This document shows positions 12,120 through 25,025 of a stretch of DNA of 64,000 nt, piece after piece. How positions within the stretch are numbered: the first letter of the stretch is position 1; each line of letters begins with the position of its first letter. Position numbers and translations under genes: made by a program. Below the pieces are notes generated by a model, which saw only the letters and a list, made by a program, of their open reading frames with translations, was not told where the DNA came from and ran no database searches. Source of the stretch: Parasponia andersonii (taxonomy: Eukaryota; Streptophyta; Magnoliopsida; Rosales; Cannabaceae); assembly GCA_002914805.1 (NCBI GenBank), contig JXTB01000493.1, forward strand, positions 238,898 through 302,897, read 5' to 3'.

Positions 12120-15100
12120 ATGGCAAGTATTCTTATCTTTCTCCTATCAAAAATCAAAAACCTGATTTCATTTCACCATCTGTCGCGTTTGAATGAATGA
12201 ATTGTAAGTCATGCTTATTCATTTTGTTAATGGTGGAATTAGGCCACTGGTAGTGACGAACACCAACCCAAGCTGAAGCTCTACTCTTACTGGAGGAGTT
12301 CTTGTTCGTGGCGGGTCAGGATCGCCCTCAATTTTAAAGGTAACCATCCATCACTAATAACACTCTTCTATTCCTCTATATATATATACACACACACACG
12401 CACTAATCGATTCATTTGAATCTGACCAACGATAGTGAAATTGTAGGGCTAAAGTATGAGTACATACCAGTGAACATAATGAAAGGAGAGCAACACAATC
12501 CAGGTTTCATAATTTCATACCTCTTTCATTCAATCCAAATATGCACATTTTTTTATTGGGGTGTTTTTAGTTTTTGGTAAGATGTGATTTGCTTTGTATG
12601 GGAATTTGTATTAGAGTAATGATTTGGGGATTTGGGTTGGGTGTGAATAGAGTTTTTGAAGCTGAATCCGATTGGATACGTACCGGTGCTGGTGGATGGG
12701 GACTTAGTTTTGTCTGATTCTTTAGCTATCTTGTTGGTGAGTGCTTCACTGCTGGGGTCATATTTACTTTTGTAGTCCTCTCCCTGAATAGCAAACTAAC
12801 TTTTGTGTCATTTGAAAATTTTTTAGTATTTGGATGAGAAGTACCCTCAGCGTCCACTGTTGCCTACTGATCTTAAAGGGAAAGCCATTAATTTGCAGGT
12901 ACTTTTCTCTCATTTTCTCACTCTTCCTTTTAAGTACCCCTACTGCATGTTTACAATTCAATCTCTAATCCCCTAAACAGCTATTTTGCTTTACGCAATT
13001 GAAGTGAAAAAACAGAAGCTTTATTTACACATTACTATCAAGATTTACAAGTTCTATCTACTTATTTCATGGTTCGGTCACTTTTTTCATCTGTGTTTCT
13101 TGTTTTAACTTGTTAAGTTTTAAACCATTTTTTGATCATGTCTTAGAAAGGTAAGTGTCCTGTCCCGTTTATTTTGTAAAAAAACTTAACAGTGTAAAAC
13201 AAGTGAGTCTTTATAAATTATAAGCTGTAAGGTAAAACTGGGATATGATTCCACTGGTTGAATGAAGTTTTTCCTAAGTACGGTAACAGAAAAAGAAGTT
13301 ATCAGTCTTGAGTCTTTGTAGATCAATATATTACCACATGGTTTGATAGAGGAGTTTGAATCGTTTACTGACAGAGTAGTTTTTCTTGATGTATAGAAAT
13401 ACATACTGAAGTCATTAACGGCTTACAACCCAGTAGCGTAGCGTTTCATACTCCTTTGACTAATGCTTCCTTCATTTTGTTTTCTCTCGTAATACTTGGT
13501 TCTGCTCTGTCACACTGCTGGGTTATAGGTGGATTTCGAGTTCAACTGACCCTGTCTTTTATGGCCTTTAATGTAGATTGCAAGCATTGTTTCCTCAAGC
13601 ATACAGCCTTTTCAGAATGCATCACCATTGGTAAGGTGGTAACTATCTGGATTTGTTGTTGTTTTATTTATCCCTTGGTTTGTCAAAAGAAAGTCATGTT
13701 TTCATAAAATTACTCTCTCACAAAAGATAAAGCCATGTTGCTTCTTTTTCATTTACAGAAATACCTTGGAGAAAAGTTTGGTCCTGAAGAGATACTTCCT
13801 TGGATTAAACATCATATTGGAAATGGCCTTGTAGGTTAGTGTTGACTAAAGAATAAAGGCTACATTTTTGAGAATAGGATGTACGGCGGGTATATTGTTA
13901 CATTAGTAGAGGGTTTTTGGCTTTTTTTAGCAACTTGTACCGATAATGAACAGGGTTTCTATATGATTTTGTGGATTTCAAAGTTTAATTTGATTGCTAT
14001 TTTTGTGTTCCAGCTCTTGAAAACTTGTTGAAAGACTATGCTGGAAGATATGCAACTGGAGATGAAGTCTTCCTGGTTTGAAAAAAAATTCAGTCCTCAA
14101 ATATATATATATATATTTTTATATATTGTCATTATGCTATTTGGTTTTGTAGATAGGTCTTCATTTTAATGATTTAAATTACTGATGAGGCAGAGAGGTT
14201 TAACATTTTTAGTATACCACCAGACAAACATGTCTAAAAGTTGTTTGACGTATTTACTACTATTTGCAGGCAGACTTATTCTTAGCACCCCAAATATATT
14301 CTTACACTACCATATTCAATCTTGACCTGGTACTAGTTCTCTTCTAACTTCAGGTGTATTAACATTACACAAATACTACCTAATATATATATATATATAT
14401 ATGGTTATGTAAATATTTACACTATTCCCTTGTGTCTATTCGTGCTATTTTTGTTGCATATAAATTCATTTTTAAACAATGAGGTGGAAAATTTTCAAAT
14501 TTCTGGGTAAAGTATGGTCTTTCTTACTGTTCTGCTTTCTACATCAAGATTATTTGCATATCACTTCTCTGAAAACTTCTACTTGTTACGGTTAATGGTG
14601 GCTCTTCAGTTTAAATTGCTCGATGTGATTACTGAGGATAGTGCGTTAAATGCCTCAAAGCTGCTGGGACTGTGATCACCTATCTACTCTCAGATTGCTT
14701 CAACTTAAAATTACTCTGGCTTTACACCATTGTCTTATCTTATTAGTTTCACAGAGAAAGTATGATTGTAGTAGATTAGCATCCATGGAACATCGTTCAT
14801 ATTTTAGTCCAAAACTGAAATGATTTAATGAATTTCCTGTTATTAAGGCAATATATTGGTCCTTGGGTACATTTGGACTTGTGCAAGTTCCCCACAAGTG
14901 TTGTGCCACAGCTCCCTGCCAGCTCTTCTATGTAGTAAGCAATACGTAAAGGTTCTAGTGTCAAGAGCGGGTTAAGAAGTAAGTTCAAGATGTAAAATTG
15001 GGATAACAACTCAAAACAGATAGGGTGATAAATTAGTTTATGTAAGATTGATATTAATATTAGAGAGAAGTCCAAGTGGATAGATGAAAATGGACTTACA

Positions 15101-15892
15101 GGCTTTTATCTGTAAACAAGGAAAATAATGTGGTCTGATGGTTATAATTCATTGAGTTGTAGGGGTCGTTTTTGTCACTTATCTTTATTTGGTCAGGTTA
15201 GACTGTATTAGGTTTCAAATTGTCTATCCTATTAGGACTTGGGCTAGTGGAGCTATATTCCTAAATTTTTACTACGAGTATCAGTGGAGTTATATTGCTA
15301 CTAGGACTAGTAGAGCTGTAAAACTTGAGCCTGTAAATAGTCTGAGATTCAGTAGAGAGGTACGAGAATCAGTGGAGTTATATTGCTGCGCGATGAGGAT
15401 TTTCTTATTAAGCCCTTGAAAGCTGGGTTATACTTGAGCTGCGTTGTTCTCCATATTAGTTTAAAATGTAACGACACGTTGTCATGCTACAGGATCCAAC
15501 TTCAATGACTGTTATGTTAAATTGAATATGATAAGCAAGTTTCATTTTGTTCATCAACAAACTTTCCTTTCCTTTTCTTCTGATAACATCTTGCTTTGTT
15601 AATGTGTATTTGTGTTGTGTGTTTTCTTTTCTATCGAGTCCCTTTTTTTTACCAGCTCCGGTGTTCTTCTGCCTTTGTTTGGTAGAAACCTAGTGTCAAA
15701 ATTTTTGAAGGTTGTACCAGACTAGTAAACGCACAGTTCTCCATCTATCTCCTGACAATTTTTCACTTGATCCATGTGCAGAACCAGTTTCCTCTTTTGT
15801 CCCGGCTGAATGAGGCATACAGTCAAGTGTCAGAATTTCAAAATGCCATACCAGAAAAGCAGCCAGATAATCCTTCCTCAGGCACTAGTTAG
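12120..15892 (+). CDS. GSTZ1: Zeta-class glutathione S-transferase / maleylacetoacetate isomerase, copy A
   Basis: Glutathione-dependent cis-trans isomerase of tyrosine catabolism (maleylacetoacetate to fumarylacetoacetate), usually cytosolic. Exons: 12120-12122, 12243-12339, 12447-12503, 12651-12736, 12827-12898, 13577-13630, 13759-13834, 14014-14075, 14270-14329, 15782-15892. They join in frame to 225 codons; Arabidopsis GSTZ1 has 221. The N-terminal thioredoxin-like domain carries the zeta signature [11 protein letters not shown] (S20, S21, C22), the cis-proline V63-P64 and the SDS glutathione-contact site at 74-76. The helical C-terminal domain runs from about residue 90 and includes [17 protein letters not shown]. 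The end EKQPDNPSS is typical of plant zeta GSTs. Intron 1 starts directly after the ATG with GCAAGT, so it is read as a GC-AG intron; every GT donor I tried breaks the frame. Divergent to FRO, convergent with MFAP1. Confidence 0.94.
12123..12242 (+). other. Probable GC-AG intron directly after the start codon, copy A
   Basis: The donor reads ATG|GCAAGT, the standard GC-type donor consensus, and the acceptor is GGAATTAG|GCC. With this join the protein begins [11 protein letters not shown], in frame with the zeta-GST core. The nearby GT donors tested (the AAGTATT at 12126-12132 and GTAAGT at 12204-12209) give stop codons or the wrong frame. The same structure is kept in copy B at 36161-36280. 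Confidence 0.8.
15208..15572 (+). other. Block in GST-A intron 9 absent from copy B
   Basis: Copy A carries about 365 bases in intron 9 that copy B lacks; copy B runs straight from ATTAGGTG to TCCTTTTCTTCTG near 43616. The block has internal near-repeats such as AGTGGAGTTATATTGCT. It may be an insertion in A or a deletion in B. No target duplication is obvious. Confidence 0.7.
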
Positions 15893-17781
15893 AGACAAAT
15901 GAGTTAAGAAGGTTGCTGAATAGACATACTGTCTGAATAATACAAACAGGAGAATAATGATAAGTGGTAGTTTATGCACGTAAATAATGCTTTGGATTTC
16001 TGTCAAATCTGAGAAAAGGGGCTTGAGCCGCTTCCACTGATTGTGGGTTTGGTCGTGATATGGTCTTTGTTATCCTAGTATGTTACTTAAAATAAGTTCC
16101 AATGAATGAAAATTTTATCTAAGCCTCAATGCTAAGAGATGGCTGTTTTCTGTTCCCTGTCAATTGTTTCGACTTTTATTTATTAGTAATTAAATATCCA
16201 TGTTGCGGTTGCATGTGGCTTGAAATGTTATGACCTATTTCGACTTGTTTAGTCACGAACTGTTGTCTATCCTCTAATACTATTTCATAACGTTTTTGGC
16301 ATGTCATGGATACGAAAGCATATTTGAAAATTCAATAATAAACGGTACCCTGATTTATATTTATTCCATTTTGTATGCCTTTGATGTTTTCTTTCAAATA
16401 AAAGAATTCAAAACACGTATATCGGAACATATTTCATTAAAGATGAAAAGTGAGTCTCAACTGGATGTCCTAAAAATTTTAAGGACAGTTTATTATAGTC
16501 CAACATATCTCAAAGACACAGTCGAGGTGAAAGTCATGGTATAAATTATAATTCAGAAAAGTCCAACTTGAGCGTTTGTCCTTCAAAGATCCAGAGAAAG
16601 CATAAAAGAGGTCATCATGCACTAATAATACAAAAAATACAAAGAATTCCAGATTGCGTTGTTTGCAATGTCTACATAATCCGTTTTCATGAACTCCAAA
16701 TACAACTAAAATAGATTAAATTTGCTCGGCTTTCAAATTATTGCAGAGCTAAAGGACACCAATAATACCAAATATTAGCAGAACAAATTGAAGATATATT
16801 CAACTCCATCAAATTCTCTTTTCTTTAAGAGCAAAACCGTATGAACGTTATTAAATGGAATCAAATATGACATCTTTAGAAACAAACTGGATAGACGAAA
16901 CTCCATAACAATATAGATTCAACTATTTCTCACATACTAACGAAACTCCATAAATATTCCTTGTGATAAAGTAGAGTTGCTTTTTTTTTCTCCCCTTCAA
17001 TACAACTTCCATAAAAAACTAAACACTATAATAATATATAAATCTGTTACTAAATATAATTATATATAAATCTGTTACTAAATGTAATTATAATTAGCTA
17101 ATAACGTACTAGACACATCATATTATATTGTATATGGTGCTCTATAATATTACTCTAGAAAATAATATGTTAAAAAAATCAAGATGACATCTAATTGTTC
17201 TTTATTGCAAGAGGTTGTATGACTTTGGGACTAAAGAATTGCTAAATGTAACATTTTTTTTTTTTTTGGAAAATAGATCGTAAATGCCCTCTTTTTTACA
17301 CTTTTTTTACACTCACTCTTATTACTTAACAAGTAGATTTCATTATCAGTTTCACATTAAAGTAGATTTCATTATCAATTTCACATTAAAGTAGATTTCA
17401 TTATCAATTTCACATTTTAATAATATAACAATTCACAATGAAATCTGAGACAAACATGATAGATCAAAACTGCAAAATATTTTCATTCCAAAGAGTTTAA
17501 CAGCAATATTTCAAGAGGGTAGATATATATTTTTTTTGTAACTTTTTTCACCTCAAAACTAAGATAGATCATCAAAAGATCATCAATTTGATTGCATTAC
17601 AATTCAATCGGAAAAGTCTTTTACAATATCATTCTCAGCCCGTTAAGAGCATCATCATCTATGAACTGCTTTAACCCAACTTTCATAGCCATTGAGAAAC
17701 TTATCTTTAAAATACAGAGAATTTCTAAAACTATCAAATCTGAGAAAGCTGTCAATCTACAAGTGATTGACGTCTTAAAAG
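15893..17781. other. Spacer between the convergent GST-A and MFAP1 genes
   Basis: Holds the 3' UTRs of both genes. About 16145-16455 is replaced in copy B by only about 45 bases, so the spacer has been rearranged since the duplication. The rest aligns with copy B 43941-45442 with scattered differences. No gene is seen. Confidence 0.65.
17331..17417 (+). repeat. Three 29-bp tandem repeats
   Basis: Units start at 17331, 17360 and 17389, each AAGTAGATTTCATTATCA followed by RTTTCACATTA. Copy B has a single unit at the equivalent position near 45050. The array therefore expanded in A or contracted in B after the duplication. The repeats have no spacers and are not CRISPR-like. Confidence 0.85.
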
Positions 17782-20329
17782 TCAACGAGACTCCCAGTCT
17801 TTCAACTTCTTGCTACCCTTAGGTTTTGACATCGGTGCGTTCATTCCAGCCATTTTTGCGTTGTACTTCGCTCGAAGAGGATCATTGTATGTCCATCTGC
17901 AAAACATCACATATTCAGATTAAGGGCAGTTAAAGGGCACAAGAGGTACCAAGTTTTTATAGGTTGAGAACATCGAAAAGCACAAAAATGAAGAAAAAGC
18001 AAAAGAGTGTTACCCCATGAACACCAAGTCCATGTACATTCCAAAATCACAACATAATTCATAAAAGACTTGCTTGACAATATCTTTATTTTTTGTTTCA
18101 AAAAAAAAAGAAGAGTGAAGATAATTCTGAAATTGTATGAGAAAATCTTCAGAATCCATATCATTCATAAATACAATAAACAAAATAAAATGTCGTCAAA
18201 CAAGTCGGAGGGGAAAACATATGTAATACCATCTTAAAAATACTTTACCAAATGTGTGTTTAAATAGAAGCACCAGAAAAAGAAAACAAACCAATGGCAT
18301 GGAGAAAATGGCTGAGGTCCTTTTGATATGTTCCATAGGATACCATAAACAAAGACAAAGAACTAGGCACAGACTTCTAAACCTTTTGTCATCACAATTT
18401 TTGTTTATAGCCAAAGAAGTCTAGGTTCTTTCAGAAGTAAAGTCTAAATTACATTTCTAGCAACTTGACAGAATCTCTCCTACTTAAATGTCACACAAGC
18501 GATGCTTAACAACAGTACGCACAGGAGTGGACAAGGTTTAATGACCTAATATAGTACATATTCAACTAAGCAATCATCAACAATCAAGAAGCTATTCAGG
18601 AACAATATGCTAATGTAGATAAGTCATTTTATGCTGCTCAAATAGTTTACTCTTGTGCATGTAAACACGAAAGAAAATAATGGATCTACTATTTGCAAAT
18701 TCTATTTAACAATAAATAGAAAGAAAAAAAAAAACCTACACACTTACAACTATGCACAAGAAAAACAATTTTCTTCTTTTTCTTTCTTTGAGTGGATAAG
18801 AAAAACAACTCTTACTGATATAGAAAGTAGAATACCTCATTAGTATTAGTAACCCACAACGGCAACAAGGGAAATACAAAAGAACAGAAAAAATAATTTC
18901 AAAAATATTTCTAGTGTATATTGATGGACAAATAGAGTGGGACATCAGTTATTTTTATCTTTTAAAAGGGAAGTGAGTACAAACAATGAATGGTATAACA
19001 CATCCAAAGAAGAATTAAGAATCCTAATGCTTGTGATTACTAAATGATAAAGTGCAACATGTAGAGGAACACAAAAAGGAATAGCTAATAAAGAAATGGA
19101 GAGGAAAGAAAGTTGTCAATCGATAAAGAGTCATGAACTTACGGATTGTTCCAGTCAGTAGTATCCTCATTGACAAGATGTGTCCATTTCGTCCTTCCAC
19201 TACGACCAAAATGCTTGACCTGCATGACCTTGGGCAATATAGTCTTGTCCATCCTATCTTCTCCGGTCGGGGCAGAGAAATCACGAGTGTAGATATCATC
19301 CGATCCAACAGTAGCAGCGTGATCATTAGAATCTGATTGGAAGAAAGCACCCTTGTGGTAATATTTCTGCATGAACCTCCACTTCTGCTTTGGCCGAGGA
19401 GGAGCTTTCGGATTCTTCCTTTCCCACTCCCTTCTTTCTTCCTCTGTCATGTTTCTCACCTTCTCAATTTCTTCCTTCTCCTTCAACATTGCATCCCGGT
19501 CCTCCCTATCCCTCCTAATCCTAGCAATCTCCCTCACCTTCCAAGCTTCATATTCCTCTGCCTCGTTAATTTCATCATCAGTATCGATATCTGCAATATT
19601 CGCCTCTTGTTCTAAACTCTTCTGTATTTCTTCATCCTTCCGGATTTCCTCAACCACAATCTGCTTAGTCTCCCTTTTCCTCTCCTCCAATTTCTTTTTC
19701 TTTAGCTCTTCAAGGGCCCGCTCTTCAGCCTCAAGACGCTCACGCTCTGCAACAGTATCCCTCTCTGACTTAGGAACAAAGACGGGCTTTAGCATTGCAA
19801 TCCCATTGAGCTCTTCTTCTGAGTCAGTCTCATACTCAGACTCCTCTTCTTCCTCTTCGTCTGCTTCTTCCTCATCCTCTGATGGAAGAAGAGGAGCCTC
19901 TTCTTGCTCCCTCTGACGCAACCGCTCCTTAATCCTTCGTCTCCTTTCCTCTAAGGCATCCGCATCTTCTTCCTCCGCATCCAAACCTTCCTGTCTTTTG
20001 GCTTCCTCTTCGATTGTTGAAACAATCTCTGCTTGCCGGATGCGGCGATGATCAGCTCTCACTTCCTCGCGATTATCTATCCTACTCTCGGCCAAACGAC
20101 GCAGCCTGGGATCATCTTTCTTGGCAATTTCAGAATCTTCCCTAGTAGGAAAGGCTTTCTCCAAGGCAGCTGCCCTGGACATTCTAATATCCCCATCTTC
20201 ATCAACATCATCTGCCCACTCAGGAGCTTTACCAGGCCAATACCTCTTAACCTTCGTTTGCCCAATTTTACCTCTGAGTTTATCCCTAATGGCAATCACA
20301 GTATCACTAACACCTGCAGTCACCGACAT
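17782..20329 (-). CDS. MFAP1: MFAP1, spliceosomal microfibrillar-associated protein 1 homologue
   Basis: Nuclear pre-mRNA splicing factor of the spliceosomal B complex. Coding exons on the minus strand are 20329-19143 and 17896-17782, joined GT-AG in frame (NNP/WTYND) to 433 codons; human MFAP1 has 439. The start MSVTAGVSDT is the only sensible ATG. The protein is very charged: a long Glu/Arg-rich coiled-coil region, an acidic block (about residues 145-180, EEEEEESEYETDSEEEL), then the conserved C-terminal MFAP1 domain with RPKQKWRFMQKYYHKGAFF, DIYTRDFSAPTGED and VKHFGRSGRTKWTHL. It ends KDWESR. The gene looks intact. A 5' UTR intron and two telo-boxes lie upstream (separate entries). Its 3' half is duplicated at 45443-63584 as a pseudogene. 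Confidence 0.94.
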
Positions 20330-20436
20330 AGTCGCAAACTAAAAGTACTTCTCTGTTATTACTTCTAATAACTACTGTCAGCAATGTCCAAAACAAGTAC
20401 CAATCACATTTACAAGCTTCGACGATGCCTGAATTT

Positions 20437-20688
20437 CTGGGGAGAATTAAAAAAAAGAAGAAAAGAAGTTAGTGAAAGACTTACAGAAATCGTGTCAGAA
20501 AATAGATTCTTATTTATTTAATTATTTATTTAAAATATGAAACAAGATACTATGTTGATAAATCGAAAAGAAGAAGAGAGTTGAAACAACACCAAAAAAA
20601 CAAGGGAACAACTAACAGGGAGTCTACCAGACAAAAGACGAAAAAGAAAACCCTAAGGCGTCAGCTCACAATTATTACCTTGCTTTGG
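20437..20688 (-). other. Possible 5' UTR intron of MFAP1
   Basis: On the minus strand a donor AGCAAG|GTAATA ends at 20689/20688. An acceptor TCTCCCCAG|AAATTC lies at 20437/20436, preceded by a strong pyrimidine tract. Removal would leave a short leader before the MFAP1 ATG. This is inferred from splice-site form only. Confidence 0.5.
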
Positions 20689-20774
20689 TCAGCACAGGAC
20701 TAATAACACTTGGAAAAAGGGGACAGAAGCACTACTTGACTAAGATTTATATGAACAAAAAACAAAAACCCTAA
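20648..20774. promoter_or_regulatory. Two telo-box motifs upstream of MFAP1
   Basis: AAACCCTAA occurs at 20648-20656 and 20766-20774. In plants this telo-box is enriched near the transcription start of genes for translation, RNA processing and cell growth, often within the leader. Its place 320-445 bp before the MFAP1 ATG, close to the putative leader intron, fits such a role. Chance occurrence in AT-rich DNA is possible. Confidence 0.5.
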
Positions 20775-21219
20775 TTCACATCACAATCCAAAAAAAGCAT
20801 ATATATAAACTTGGGGGGTTCATTATTTTGAGCATGAAATTGGTGCAGTAAAGAATAAATGACAAACCAGAGAAGAGAACATCGCAGCTCAAAGGTATGA
20901 GGGCATAACTGAAAAAGAAAACGGCTGCGAGCGGCCTCTTCAGAAGAAAAAGGGAATCAAGTGTGTCAGAGAAATATTACCAATCTATTTATTCTCATCA
21001 AATCCAATCCAATCCAATCCAATCCAAATCATTCATGAGTTCAAATTGAATTGCTTCCAACACAAAATTTGTTTACCCACGAAGAGAAGAGCCCTTTTTT
21101 TCTTGGTTCGGGACCGAGTCAGCTTTTTTTTTTGGTGGTTCCCAAATAAGAGCTTCCCCTATTTTAAGTCTTAGGTTTTTATTTTACTTTCTATTTCTAT
21201 TTTTAGCGTTAAATGCGAA

Positions 21220-21251
<32 letters not shown>

Positions 21252-24200
21252 GGTTTTGTGCTCCCTTAACTCTTTCAAAATGTGACAGTTTGGTCCCCGG
21301 TAAAATAAATAGTCTAATTAGTCCTTGAATTTGTGTTTATGTGACAATTTACTCCAAATCCCTTAAACTATTAAATTTGAGCGAGAACGCTACTGTTCAA
21401 ATAATTATCCATGAAATTAAAGGTATTTATTAGAAAATTAATAAATAAGTACAATTCAATTTTGAAAAAAAAAAATTATATAGACAGAAGAAAAAAGTGA
21501 AAGTGATAAGATTAGCTAAAAAATTAAAATTTATATATTTTATTAAGTTTTTTTTTTAAATGTTATGTTTTTCAACCAAGCACCTGATATAAACATGAGA
21601 ATTTTATCTTAAATTTTGACTTACTAGCGATTTGGACTAAATTTTGAGTCCTACAAAATTATACTCCAAACTACAAATTTTCAAAAATAATACCCTATGC
21701 ATCAATTTTGAGGGATTTATGATGTTAAAAGATAAAAGTTTTCCCTCATATTTTTGTTACCAAGCAACAAAACAAATGAAAAATTAATTAAATCAAAACA
21801 AAAAAAACAAATAAATTGTATAGAGTGGCATTTATGTAAGAAATGCAAAGTTTATACTATTTCCATATCTGGAAACTAGAATACGAAAAGTTATCTCATC
21901 GTAACAGATAAATAAAGTTACTTTAAATCGTTTAGAGACCATAGCCTCCATACTATTCTTTATGAAGGGTGGTTTGACTTTATTTAGCTCACTTGGTCAT
22001 TTTAGGTTTTGCCCAACCTTCAAATCCGCAATTTCTTTACACATTTCCTCTTTGGTCTTTTTTGGTAAAGTCTTTTTCTTCAAGGTAGCTTGTATTGTTG
22101 GTATCTTGGCTTTCTGTGAGACTTTTGCTTCTATCATATGGGCTTGAGCTCTTTGTTGCTCGGATTTTTGCCTTTCTTTATGCATGTTGAGCTTTCAATT
22201 TGTCCCTTAAGTCACTAGAGTCGATTTCTTCTGTACTATCTAAGAATTCGGTCACTTCATATCCCTCAAGTTAAGTGAAGACCAAGTTATGGGTCGGTCT
22301 TTTGCTAGACTTTGAGCTCTATAAAGTTTTAGAATTTATGCCCTATAAGCATTTCCTATATGAAATTTTGAGTTACAAAAAATTTATAATTTATCTAACC
22401 CATACACTATTTATTTTAGGAAAATAGTCTTGAAATTTCTTTGATAATAAGAACACAACGGATATGATAAAAATAATTTTAACTATTATCCTTTCATATA
22501 GGAATTTAGTTAATTTTAACTATTATCCTTTCATATAGGAATTTAGTTTGAATTCATTTTATATTGATTCTGATAGTAAGAATATAAATATGTCACTCCC
22601 AACTAGTAAATTTTCCAACTTGATCACATGTTGATTCCTCTAGAGTGTAGCTTTTTTTTTTTTTTTTTTTTTTAAATTAGACAAGAAGGCTTTTGATTCT
22701 CTTTCCTAGATCTCTCTAAATCTAATATTGTGATTCTCTCATAAAATTCTCTCTCTAATTTTAGATGAGACAACTACCAGATTAATTAAAAGTATGATTC
22801 TCCTATAATCCCACAGCACCTACTTATAATATAGCATAATGTAGAATCCTAGTCACACTAAAATATATTTTAAGTGATATCCTTTATCTCAATTAGAATT
22901 CTCTAAATCAAAATATTCCTTTTCTAGATTTATCCAAAGGAATAAAAGGAGAGTAGAGAGATAAAGATATCCAACAGATATGGGGGAGAGGAGTCCCACT
23001 ATCATCTAAAGAAAACAATTATTTTATGCAAACATAGAACTTATTGGGTTGATTTAATTCAAACACAATATATGGGTCTAATTCTAATTAACTTTTAGTC
23101 AAGTGGTGGTATAACATTAGTAATGATTCATTTTAATAAAGGTCTATTATTAAACTCTTAATTTAATTAAATATGTGAATGTATATCCTTATGACGTATG
23201 TCAATAATCGAGATGAGTAAAAATGATCATTTTATCTATAAAATTATTTTTTTCCTTATTTATATATCCATACGTCTAGCAGATTATTTGACTTTATCAA
23301 GAAAGTTAAAATTCTATTAAGTACTTCATTGAATATTTAGCACCAAGATTCAACTATTTGAGTACTCATATCTTACCCAAAAAAACAAGGGAAAAAAGTG
23401 AAGATGATCGTAGATGTTGATCACCAAATTCTAAGCAACGATATTTTTTTTTGAAGATTTTTATAATTATGTTTATAACAGACAATTTGAAAAAGGAAAC
23501 ACAACTTTATTAGAGTTTCTTAATGCTTAAATAAGTTTGTGTGTTAGATTTATAACTGAATATGGCGTAGTTATTTTTATTATTAGTATTGATGTATAAA
23601 TAAATCTATATGCTCTGTCCAAATTATAATCACCAATAATACGTGAATATTATAATGCTAAAATGATCTATCATGAAACTAAGATCCTGTCTGAGATTGA
23701 TTTTGGGATTAATTTTAGAGACTATTTAAAAAGAGAAAAAAGATGAGATAGAGGCATTTGATAATTTTTTGTTTTTGGTTAGCATATTTTAAAAGTCGTA
23801 ATGTAATGCTATTTTAAGCGGAATTTGAGAAGAAAAATAAGGGTTCTTTTCCAAAAATGATTCTATTGTTGTAATAAAAATTGCCTAAAATATCATTTTA
23901 TAGCACACGCAATCAATAGTTTATCAAATACTTAGATATTACTTTTAAATAATATAATAACTTTATAAATTAAATTTACCGTATACTTAGACTTTTTTTC
24001 TGACAACTACTTCTTGCTCTCAGCACAACTATAATATGGTTACAATACAATTGCAACATAACATAACGTTCAAGGTACATTTGATGTAGTAGTACTTTGT
24101 AATCAAAACTGTTGATTTTTCCCAAAAGCCTAATTACGACCAAACTTTGGGATTCAAAGATACTCTCTATCAAGCAGATCTTTTTGGAAAAAGAGTTAGA

Positions 24201-25025
24201 AACAGAATATAATGCTAAAATAATTGTAAATTATAGTGAATCATAGTGAAAATGGGGGATAGGAGAAATGCCAAGGATCTTATGACACAGATTTAAAGAT
24301 GGAGTGACACTTGGCTATAATAAGGTTGTTTTTTGGTTTTGTGGTTGTGGGAAGAAAGAATTTAAACCTATGGGAGAAGGAAGTGGCTTATCATTTTGAG
24401 TTGCTAATTAAAAACTAAGAGAACTCCAAAAATGAGCAAGAGTAGAGCTCTATACTCGCATATTGGCTCAACTAAGCTGAGAATATTAGGTCGGTGATGT
24501 ACACATAAATCTTTTAAAAATCTTGGGTGCTAAGATTAGAGATACCCCGACAATTCCAATAAATGATCTTTATTGAGAAATTAATGTTGAAGCCTATGTA
24601 ACATACCTAGTAGACTGAGCTTGAGTAGCTTTCTTTTGTTTCTTGGATTGAACTCCTTGCCAACTTTTATTATTAGAAGAAAAGACCTTAGTAGGGGAAA
24701 GGTCATTGATATCCATAGTATCACTTTTAGATTCTTTAAAGATGAAGGATTTATTGGATCTGAATTACCCACAATGGTTGGATCTAAAGGAGCCCATGTA
24801 TGAACTACTTAGTCTATAACATGCATAAGGATCAGAATCCAAATTCTAATGTAAGACTTCTATATCCTGGGAGGTAATATTATCAACTATTACAAGTCGT
24901 CCTTATTGTCAACATAGGCTTTACCCTTAGCCAAAATATCAGCTAAAGCCACCTCATCTTAAAAAAGAGACATAAAAATTTTCTGTAAAGGCATATCAAG
25001 AGATTTTTGAGCATCTTTATGCTAG
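20775..25025. other. Gene-poor AT-rich region with transposon traces
   Basis: No intact gene. Seen: (TCCAA)n near 21003-21025, (AAT)n near 21220-21246, a 38-bp tandem duplication at about 22471-22548, and a long T-run near 22650-22672. A weak lysine-rich minus-strand frame lies at 21997-22185. A minus-strand stretch at about 24580-25020 reads like broken gag coding sequence (for example ADILAKGKAYVDNKDDL), but frames are interrupted and no family can be named. Confidence 0.5.

Larger units (their letters stand above)
11984..19301. repeat. Segmental duplication, copy A (7.3 kb)
   Basis: This block is repeated in the same orientation at 36022-63584, interrupted there by insertions. It contains the whole GST gene A, the spacer and the 3' half of MFAP1. 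The left edge is near the shared phrase TTTAAAGAGCGCAAAGCGAC. The right edge is at GATATCATCC in MFAP1 exon 1, after which the copies differ completely. Because the MFAP1 and FRO genes continue across both edges here, copy A is the ancestral locus and copy B the derived one. Confidence 0.9.

Noticed and set aside
13456-13707. 83-residue plus-strand frame overlapping GST exon 6, also at 41903-42133
   Set aside because: It runs in a different frame across a splice acceptor and donor. The correct frame gives IVSSSIQP, a GST signature.
17331-17417. CRISPR-like repeats
   Set aside because: Units are directly adjacent without spacers and this is plant nuclear DNA.
19371-19916. Serine-rich plus-strand frame of 181 residues
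   Set aside because: It is the antisense shadow of the Glu/Arg-rich MFAP1 exon; GAA/GAG codons read as TTC/CTC and serine codons on the other strand.
21997-22185. Lysine-rich 62-residue minus-strand frame
   Set aside because: Low complexity, no ATG-to-stop gene context, and no recognised family.
24581-25020. Possible gag or LINE ORF1 fragment
   Set aside because: Some protein-like text appears on the minus strand, but frames are broken and no diagnostic motif is present, so it is only mentioned in the regional entry.
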